A stretch of DNA of 9,837 bases from Planctomycetota bacterium (GTDB taxonomy: Bacteria; Planctomycetota; Phycisphaerae; UBA1845; PWPN01): contig CP070790.1 in the NCBI GenBank assembly GCA_020346805.1, positions 4,238,202 to 4,248,038 of the forward strand. Direction: 5' to 3'. Position numbers and translations under genes: made by a program. Below the pieces are notes generated by a model. The model did not search any database and was not told the origin of the DNA. It saw only the letters and a list, made by a program, of their open reading frames with translations. Shown here one piece after another: positions 1 through 4,896 of the stretch (positions within the stretch are counted from its first letter, which is position 1; every line of letters starts with the position of its first letter).

Positions 1-729
1 CTGGCCATCGTGGTAACCATCACCCACACCGCATTGGTAGTGGCACTCGGTCTGATCATCTGGGCATACCAGGAAACCAATCCCACCCTCGGGGCCCGAA
101 TGCAATTATGGTTAGGCATAGTCGCCGGTTTATTGGTGGCCGGCATGGGCGCAGTACTCATTTGGCGGGCTCTAACCGGCCGAATCGCACCACATCAACA
201 TGATCACCATCACCACCATCAACACCACGACCATCGTTCATGGTTCAGGAAATTATTTACTCACTCACACCCGGATCTCCCCACTCAAATCCATGAAAAT
301 AAACAAGACCATAACCACCACCATCACCATCAACCCATAGAAAATAAACCCCTAACCACTCGCATGGTTCTGGTACTGGGTGTCACCGGCGGTATCGTCC
401 CCTGTCCCACCGCCACCATAATCATGCTTTTAGGCATCGGGGCCAACATAATACTCGGTGCCCTCTATGCCGTCGGAATCTTCAGCCTGGGAATGGCTCT
501 GACCCTGATGGGCATCGGGTTCCTCGCCCTATCCAGTCGCAAATTCGCTTCAAAAGTGCTATCCGACTCCCAACACCAAGGCCAACTCTCCGGCACCGGT
601 AGACATATCATGCTCCAAATAGTACCCGCTCTTAGTGGTTTGGTGGTAGTGGCCCTGGGAGCTGCTATTGCCGCCAATTACATCTACAGGATCAACACCG
701 GCCAACCCCTCATTTCCTGGCTTGGATGA
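1..729 (+). CDS. NicO/RcnA-type nickel/cobalt efflux membrane protein, C-terminal part (5' truncated by window)
   Basis: An inner-membrane permease that in this family exports Ni2+ or Co2+. The reading frame is open from base 1, so the GTG at base 10 is an internal codon and the true start lies upstream. The fragment begins with a THTALVVALG segment typical of the NicO fold. A transmembrane helix follows (window codons about 36-56), then a hydrophilic loop with two His clusters (codons about 63-79 and 100-110, including five consecutive His twice). Next comes the family signature GGIVPCPTATIIMLLGIG (about codons 127-144), with further helices at about 148-177 and 201-224. His-rich loops between helices are known in RcnA-like exporters and are thought to bind metal. 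No terminator is obvious after the stop. The NicO assignment is confident; the metal is not determined. A HoxN/NixA-type importer is less likely given the PCP motif context and loop position. Confidence 0.85.
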   Translation: MAIVVTITHTALVVALGLIIWAYQETNPTLGARMQLWLGIVAGLLVAGMGAVLIWRALTGRIAPHQHDHHHHHQHHDHRSWFRKLFTHSHPDLPTQIHENKQDHNHHHHHQPIENKPLTTRMVLVLGVTGGIVPCPTATIIMLLGIGANIILGALYAVGIFSLGMALTLMGIGFLALSSRKFASKVLSDSQHQGQLSGTGRHIMLQIVPALSGLVVVALGAAIAANYIYRINTGQPLISWLG

Positions 730-942
730 CCTCCAAATCACCAATTTGACACCAACATCCGCCCCAGTCAGCAGCAACCGCCTTTACCCAGCCCATCATA
801 AGCCCATAAATTGCAGTGTCATTTTTTCACTTGTTTTTACAATACAAACATAAATCTCTATAAAACAATAACTTATGAGATACAACCCCGGTTTACTACC
901 CAATAATCAACACCTATAAATACCCGTAAATCGCTGTTCCGA
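730..942. other. AT-rich intergenic spacer, no gene seen
   Basis: This is the stretch between the exporter stop codon and the sigma-factor promoter. It becomes strongly AT-rich from about 820 to 930. I see no ORF with a ribosome binding site and no convincing stem-loop plus T-tract. The AT-rich stretch directly precedes the -35 element at 943 and could act as an UP-like region; that is inference. Confidence 0.5.
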
Positions 943-971
943 TTGACCTTTGGGTGATTGAATACGATAAT
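943..971 (+). promoter_or_regulatory. Sigma-70-type promoter of the sigma-factor gene
   Basis: TTGACC at 943-948 and GATAAT at 966-971 are separated by exactly 17 bases, and each matches the housekeeping consensus at 5 of 6 positions. The predicted transcription start is near 978, giving an untranslated leader of about 200 bases before the GTG at 1180. The call is read from sequence only. Confidence 0.65.
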
Positions 972-977
972 ATATAG

Positions 978-1179
978 GAGAGACGTTAGTGCGAGGATAA
1001 CAAAGGTTTATCCCCTGCAGTAAGGTGTCCAAGCATGCAACCGGCGGTCAATATGTAATAAGGATGCATGCCCAAAGCTGTGTGTTTAGCCGCTGCCGGC
1101 ACTCCAGCCAACCCCGGGCTCTTGGCCTCCCGGCGGCAAAAGGGGACTTTTAGCAATCTGACTTTAGAGGAGTTGTCCT
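978..1179 (+). ncRNA. Long structured 5' leader of the sigma-factor gene
   Basis: Four stem-loops can be drawn by eye. (1) GGATAA 995-1000 pairs with TTATCC 1008-1013. (2) GCATGCA 1033-1039 pairs with TGCATGC 1065-1071. (3) GCTGCCGG 1092-1099 pairs with CCGGCGGC 1130-1137 through one G-U pair, enclosing GCCAA 1107-1111 with TTGGC 1122-1126. (4) AAAAG 1138-1142 pairs with CTTTT 1147-1151, just before the Shine-Dalgarno. The loop of stem 2 holds a second CCGGCGG (1041-1047) that can pair with 1093-1099 instead of stem 3, forming a pseudoknot or an alternative fold. It matches no riboswitch class I recognise. It may be a cis-regulator of sigma-factor translation or a processed small RNA. No folding energy was calculated. 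Confidence 0.45.
1167..1172 (+). promoter_or_regulatory. Ribosome binding site fixing the GTG start of the sigma-factor gene
   Basis: GAGGAG lies 7 bases before GTG 1180. An in-frame TAG at 1165-1167 lies just upstream, so no earlier start is possible. The site sits 15 bases after the AAAAG/CTTTT hairpin, close enough for leader structure to affect access. Confidence 0.75.
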
Positions 1180-2853
1180 GTGGCAAAGTACCGTCATAGG
1201 CCGATTGCAGAACTAACGCACCAGTTAACACTCTCACCGGTGCGACTGCGACCCAAACAGCTCGACGCCGCCGAGTACCTGATTAATCTAATCGATCCCG
1301 CCAAACACTATCCCTACGACTTTGTCGTTCACCATATAACCGATTATCGCCCCAAGGGCGATTTCCCCCAACGGCCCATGCAGGGCAAAGCACTTATCGG
1401 CGATTTGGTACAACTTGTCGAAGATCTTAGTGCCACCGCCGTCCTGCCCGTGCACCAAATGAGTACGCCTTGCTGGACCACCGAGGAGTTGGCCACTCGC
1501 CTGAAAGTCTCTACCAAAACAATTTGTCGGTGGCGGCGACGCGGTCTGCCGGGACGTAAGCTCCGATATCCCGACGGCACCATCAGAATGTCCTTCCTCG
1601 AACGAAACGTCCGCCGCTTCGTCACCCAAAACCATGAACTGGTCAAACGCGGGGCGGCCTTCAAACAACTCAGTGACCAGGAGAAAAAGCAAATTATCGA
1701 CTTGGCCAAGGCGGCCCTGCTCGAGAGGCGAATGAAACTGCACGAATTGTCCCAGGTCATCGCCGCCAAGATCGGCCGGGCCGTCGAAACCGTACGTTAC
1801 ACCATCCGCCGATACGACCAGATGTATCCGCAAGATGCCTTGTTTGGCCGGGACGATCAGCCGGTGGTCAAGCCCGAACTGCAGACCATTTATGATACCG
1901 TCAAAGCGGGCAAGACATATGAGGAAGCGGCCCGCACCTTTGGCCGAACTGTCGGGGCCGTCAAAGAGATCGTTCGCGAGGTCCGTGCCCGTCTGCTGAA
2001 GGCACAAGAGATTAAATTCATCCACAACACCGAATTCGAAGCCCCCGGTGCCGACGAGGCCATCCTCAACCATACGTGTAACGTCGAAACACCCCTCAAG
2101 CGGATACGGCCGCCCAAGGATCTGCCCCCTTACCTGCAGGATCTGTATCGTCAGCCGCTGCTGACCCCCGAGCAGGAACAGAGCATCTTCCGCAAATACA
2201 ACTACCTCAAGTTCAAGGCCGAACGCCTGCAGCGGGAAACCGACGTCATGACCGCCTCCGACGCAGTACTCGACAAACTCGAAGCCCTCTTGGCCGAAGT
2301 CGATCGGGTCAAGAACGAGATCCTGCGGGCCAACCTTCGGCTGGTAGTCAGCATCGCCCGTCGGCACGTGGGACGATCGCCCCACTTCTTCGAGATCGTC
2401 AGCGACGGTAACCTATCGCTGATGCGGGCCGTCGAGAAGTTCGACTACTCCCGCGGCTACAAGTTCAGTACCTACGCCTCCTGGGCCATCATGCGGAATT
2501 ACGCTCGCACCATCCCCGAACAGATGTATCAGTCGGTCAAGATGGTCACCGGCTCCGAGGAAATGTTGGCCGCCACACCGGCCAAGGAAGAGGACACCCG
2601 CGAGTCGGTGGTCGAGGCCGCCCGTCACATGATCCAGAAAGGTTTGGGATTGCTAACCGCCCGCGAGCGGGAAGTAGTCGTTAAGCACTACGGCCTGGAA
2701 AAGAACGAATCGCCCATGACCCTGGAACAGATCGGCGGGATCTTCGGCGTAACCAAGGAACGGGTCCGACAGATCGAACGCAAGGCCCTCAAGAAACTCC
2801 GCGAAGCCATGGGGCCCGGCACCCAGGACCTCATCCCCGAAACCGCAGGATAA
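1180..2853 (+). CDS. Sigma-70 family RNA polymerase sigma factor with N-terminal helix-turn-helix extension
   Basis: A 557-residue promoter-recognition subunit of RNA polymerase. The last ~245 residues are sigma-like. Residues 315-350 (LPPYLQDLYRQPLLTPEQE) resemble the region 1.2 start of RpoD-type factors. Region 2 spans 377-448, with LRANLRLVVSIARRH, SDGNLSLMRAVEKFDY and GYKFSTYASWAI. Region 4 spans about 490-545, with LTAREREVVVKHYGL and a helix-turn-helix ending TKERVRQIERKALKKLR. Region 3 is short, and the WWIRQAI core of RpoD is changed to SWAIMRNYA. The N-terminal ~310 residues are not RpoD-like. They hold a MerR/excisionase-like helix-turn-helix (99-122, WTTEELATRLKVSTKTICRW) and two further helix-turn-helix-like segments (about 186-212 and 245-272). 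The factor is therefore probably an alternative, lineage-specific one rather than the housekeeping factor. The gene stands alone, with its own promoter and long leader. Confidence 0.9.
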   Translation: MAKYRHRPIAELTHQLTLSPVRLRPKQLDAAEYLINLIDPAKHYPYDFVVHHITDYRPKGDFPQRPMQGKALIGDLVQLVEDLSATAVLPVHQMSTPCWTTEELATRLKVSTKTICRWRRRGLPGRKLRYPDGTIRMSFLERNVRRFVTQNHELVKRGAAFKQLSDQEKKQIIDLAKAALLERRMKLHELSQVIAAKIGRAVETVRYTIRRYDQMYPQDALFGRDDQPVVKPELQTIYDTVKAGKTYEEAARTFGRTVGAVKEIVREVRARLLKAQEIKFIHNTEFEAPGADEAILNHTCNVETPLKRIRPPKDLPPYLQDLYRQPLLTPEQEQSIFRKYNYLKFKAERLQRETDVMTASDAVLDKLEALLAEVDRVKNEILRANLRLVVSIARRHVGRSPHFFEIVSDGNLSLMRAVEKFDYSRGYKFSTYASWAIMRNYARTIPEQMYQSVKMVTGSEEMLAATPAKEEDTRESVVEAARHMIQKGLGLLTAREREVVVKHYGLEKNESPMTLEQIGGIFGVTKERVRQIERKALKKLREAMGPGTQDLIPETAG

Positions 2854-2973
2854 ATCCACCCTGTTACCACGATCAAGATGTAAAGCTCACCCAATCTCAT
2901 CTTCTTTTGACATTTTGATGTTTTAATTATCGACTATTATCCCCATACCGCCATTCTAAGGGCAGCTTTTTTT

Positions 2974-3050
2974 GTCATTCTGAGGTCGCCGCGGCGACCG
3001 AAGAATCTCTGTCATCGACAAATGAGATCTTTCTCTTCGGTCAGGGTGAC
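2974..3050. repeat. Palindromic repeat unit with 10-bp end pairing and internal 16-bp perfect palindrome
   Basis: GTCATTCTGA (2974-2983) pairs with TCAGGGTGAC (3041-3050) through two G-U wobbles, bounding a 77-base unit. Inside are a perfect palindrome GGTCGCCGCGGCGACC (2984-2999), a stem GAAGA (3000-3004) with TCTTC (3034-3038), and a stem ATCTC (3005-3009) with GAGAT (3024-3028). The unit thus folds as a branched hairpin. I recall GTCATTCTGAG...GAAGAATCTC as a string scattered in intergenic DNA of many bacteria; that is memory, not a search. Confidence 0.6.
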
Positions 3051-3071
3051 TATGATAAATATGTTGGGTGG

Positions 3072-3101
3072 CCCACCTCATTAGCGAAGCGCTGACGTGG
3101 G
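3072..3101. repeat. Hairpin module CCCAC...GTGGG
   Basis: CCCAC (3072-3076) pairs with GTGGG (3097-3101), enclosing AGCG (3083-3086) that pairs with CGCT (3090-3093) around AAG. It sits 22 bases after the preceding palindromic unit and looks like a second small intergenic repeat. Confidence 0.45.
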
Positions 3102-3129
3102 ATAGTGATTTTCGATCCCGAAGCAAGTT

Positions 3130-3155
3130 TCCCGACAGATCGGGATTTCGACTTT
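3130..3155 (+). terminator. Possible terminator hairpin of the sigma-factor gene
   Basis: TCCCGA (3130-3135) pairs perfectly with TCGGGA (3140-3145) around a CAGA tetraloop, followed by a T-rich tail (TTTCGACTTTT). An upstream ATCCCGA (3115-3121) can pair with the same right arm. The stem is short and lies nearly 280 bases after the stop codon, so it could equally be a repeat module rather than a functional terminator. Confidence 0.3.
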
Positions 3156-3236
3156 TCGAGCCTGCCTGTCTATGGCGAACTTCAACATTCTGCTATTTTG
3201 ACATTTTGATGTTTTGACGTTTCGACGTTTATCCAC

Positions 3237-4778
3237 CTATGGATCGAAAATATCAAACTTCTGGCGTTGGTACGCTCTGCATTTGGGGCCCATGCTCTGA
3301 AAGGCGTGACGATATTCGTCCAAAAGATAGTCTTTCAACTCCGCGATTTGCTGGGCGCTGTCCGTCCGATCGGCCAGATTGCGAAACTCCAGCGGATCGT
3401 CAGCCAATTGGTAAAGCTCCTGGCTTTGTCGGTTGATAATCAGCTTCCATTCGCGCGAACGCACCGCCACCGCGTGATCGCCAAGCATTGATAACGCTAC
3501 CTTGCGCTGCCGCTTCATCGGTTCACCTTGAAAAAGCGGGGCCAGGCTGATTCCGGGAAGTCGGTCCGCACCCGGCATGCCCGCCATCTCCAGCACCGTG
3601 GGCAGGACGTCCACTAAAGATGTAAGGTCATCGCTGGTTCGGCCTACATGCTCGGCCAAATGCTTGGGCGGCTTGATGATCAACGGCACGCGGATGGCCT
3701 GCTCATATAGATTGTACTTGGAAAACGAAGTAACCCCGCGCGAGGCAAGCAGTTCGCCGTGATCCGAGCAATAGACAACAAGACTTTTATCATAAAGGCC
3801 GTTGCGTTCCAGGGCCTCGATCACCCGGGCGTGGCAGGCATCTTTGTGAGTAACACAGGCCATGTAATTAGCTACCACTTTTTTCAAATCCTCGCGGGTA
3901 AGACCCTTGAAACGCTTATACTTCCTCGCATCGGGCAGGCCCTTCGGCGGTTGCTGGGGGACCGGAACCTGCGACGGATCGTCGGGATCGTACATATCTT
4001 TGTAGTCTGCCGGCACTACGCTAGGGGCATGCGGCCCCTGCAGACTGCAAACCAGCAGGAATGGCCGATCGCGATGGGCATCGATAAATTCCGCCGCCTT
4101 GCCCGCCAGCCACCAGTCACCGAATTCGTCGCTTCGCAATTTGGAGACAAATCCCAGATATGCTGCCGCACAGCCGTCGCCCCCGAACGAAATCCCGTGC
4201 TCTTTTCGTTCGGCCATGTAACGTTCCATAATATCGCGATGTTCCTTGACGAAATGGGTGATCATTTTCTGCCCGCTTTCATGGAACGTACCCACCCGAT
4301 AATCAAATCCGAAATAGTTGCCCTCGGGAATGGTGGCACCGTAGGTGAACCAATGCATCTTGCCGATGGCGGCGGTGGCGTAGCCGGCCTCGCGGAAGAT
4401 TCGACCCATGGTAAACCGCGGAATATCTGCCAGCGGGATACAGTGGCCATTGGTGAATATACCCGTCTGAAACGAATACAGTCCGTGAAACAGACTGTGC
4501 CTGCTCGGCGTGCAGACGGTCGCCGCCACCGTGGCCTGGGTGAAGCGAATACCCTCATCTGCCAGCCGATCGTAGGTCGGCGTCCGAATCTTGCCGAATC
4601 CCGCGCAGCCCAGAAAGTTATGGGCGTGCTGATCGCTGATCAGGATTACCACGTTGATCTTCGCCGGGCTGCCCGAGGTCTGGTTCGCGGATCGCTGTGC
4701 ATAAGCGGCGCCGTCCGGAAGCAAAGATATGCCCGTCATAAATAACACAACGAATTTGACCGTATTTATTTGTTTCAT
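3237..4778 (-). CDS. Exported arylsulfatase-type sulfatase (S1 family, Cys-type)
   Basis: A 513-residue hydrolase of sulfate esters, made with a Sec-type signal peptide (residues 1 to about 28: a short basic start, a hydrophobic FVVLFMTGISLL core, and AYA-Q as likely cleavage site). The sulfatase signature C89-T-P-S-R is present; its Cys is converted to formylglycine in this family. Other landmarks are the metal site ISDQ (D49, Q50), GKMHW (139-143), GPHAP (249-252 region) and the second metal motif CSDHGE (D339, H340). Length and motif order are normal for S1 sulfatases of polysaccharide-degrading bacteria. No formylglycine-generating enzyme or anaerobic maturase is encoded here. A ribosome binding sequence AGGTGAG lies 9 bases upstream of the ATG. 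The substrate is unknown. The location downstream of a sugar kinase/nucleotidyltransferase on the same strand hints at sulfated glycan use. Confidence 0.93.
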   Translation of the reverse strand: MKQINTVKFVVLFMTGISLLPDGAAYAQRSANQTSGSPAKINVVILISDQHAHNFLGCAGFGKIRTPTYDRLADEGIRFTQATVAATVCTPSRHSLFHGLYSFQTGIFTNGHCIPLADIPRFTMGRIFREAGYATAAIGKMHWFTYGATIPEGNYFGFDYRVGTFHESGQKMITHFVKEHRDIMERYMAERKEHGISFGGDGCAAAYLGFVSKLRSDEFGDWWLAGKAAEFIDAHRDRPFLLVCSLQGPHAPSVVPADYKDMYDPDDPSQVPVPQQPPKGLPDARKYKRFKGLTREDLKKVVANYMACVTHKDACHARVIEALERNGLYDKSLVVYCSDHGELLASRGVTSFSKYNLYEQAIRVPLIIKPPKHLAEHVGRTSDDLTSLVDVLPTVLEMAGMPGADRLPGISLAPLFQGEPMKRQRKVALSMLGDHAVAVRSREWKLIINRQSQELYQLADDPLEFRNLADRTDSAQQIAELKDYLLDEYRHAFQSMGPKCRAYQRQKFDIFDP

Positions 4779-4842
4779 CGATCCAAACTCACCTATACCC
4801 CGATAAAAAAGTTAACGGCTGATTCCGACATTTGTGTCTAAA

Positions 4843-4872
4843 AACATAGCACGTGTTTTGCATAAAGTCTAA
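4843..4872 (-). promoter_or_regulatory. Weak candidate promoter of the sulfatase gene
   Basis: Reading the - strand, TTAGAC (4867-4872) and TATGTT (4843-4848) are 18 bases apart. Both are poor to moderate matches to consensus. Copies of the 9-mer GTCTAAAAA (as read on +) overlap the -35 (4867-4875) and the downstream edge of the -10 (4836-4844). The 116-base gap to the upstream gene permits either an independent promoter or read-through. Confidence 0.3.
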
Positions 4873-4881
4873 AAATCGAAG

Positions 4882-4896
4882 TGAAATATGCGGGCT
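4882..4896 (+). repeat. Solo copy of the 15-base terminal motif of the 7664-7916 element
   Basis: TGAAATATGCGGGCT here is identical to bases 7902-7916 and to the reverse complement of 7664-7678. No partner in inverted orientation was found nearby, so it is a lone end or a fragment. It overlaps the stop codon of the nucleotidyltransferase/kinase gene (TAG on -, bases 4895-4897). Confidence 0.65.

Larger units (their letters stand above)
2905..3215. repeat. Composite repeat block bounded by 20-bp perfect direct repeats
   Basis: The same 20 bases, beginning TTTTGACATTTTG, occur at 2905-2924 and 3196-3215 near the two ends of the spacer between convergent genes. The right copy continues as an octamer array of form TTTTGAYR (four units plus a partial, 3196-3230): TTTTGACA, TTTTGATG, TTTTGACG, TTTCGACG. 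Between the copies lie three palindromic modules, listed separately. The arrangement suggests successive insertion of small dispersed repeats into intergenic DNA. No ORF is present in 2854-3236. Confidence 0.65.

Noticed and set aside
978..1179. Leader considered as a known riboswitch, 6S RNA or RNase P RNA
   Set aside because: I could not find the conserved core strings of the TPP, cobalamin, SAM or c-di-GMP classes, nor an RNase P core or a 6S-type central bubble; it is left as unclassified.
986..1237. Minus-strand 83-codon frame across the leader of the sigma-factor gene
   Set aside because: It has no ribosome binding site, overlaps the sigma gene start, and its protein has no recognisable features; the structured-leader reading explains the region better.
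1288..2385. Long minus-strand open frame (365 codons) inside the sigma-factor gene
   Set aside because: It is the antisense of a clearly conserved sigma-70 coding region, with low-complexity Gly/Asp/Phe composition and no recognisable domain; an effect of codon bias.
3196..3230. Short tandem TTTTGAYR units considered as a CRISPR array
   Set aside because: The units are 8 bases with no spacers between them and no cas genes nearby; this is a simple tandem repeat.
3759..4745. Plus-strand open frame (328 codons) opposite the sulfatase
   Set aside because: It lies antisense to an intact sulfatase with signal peptide and all signature motifs, and resembles no family.
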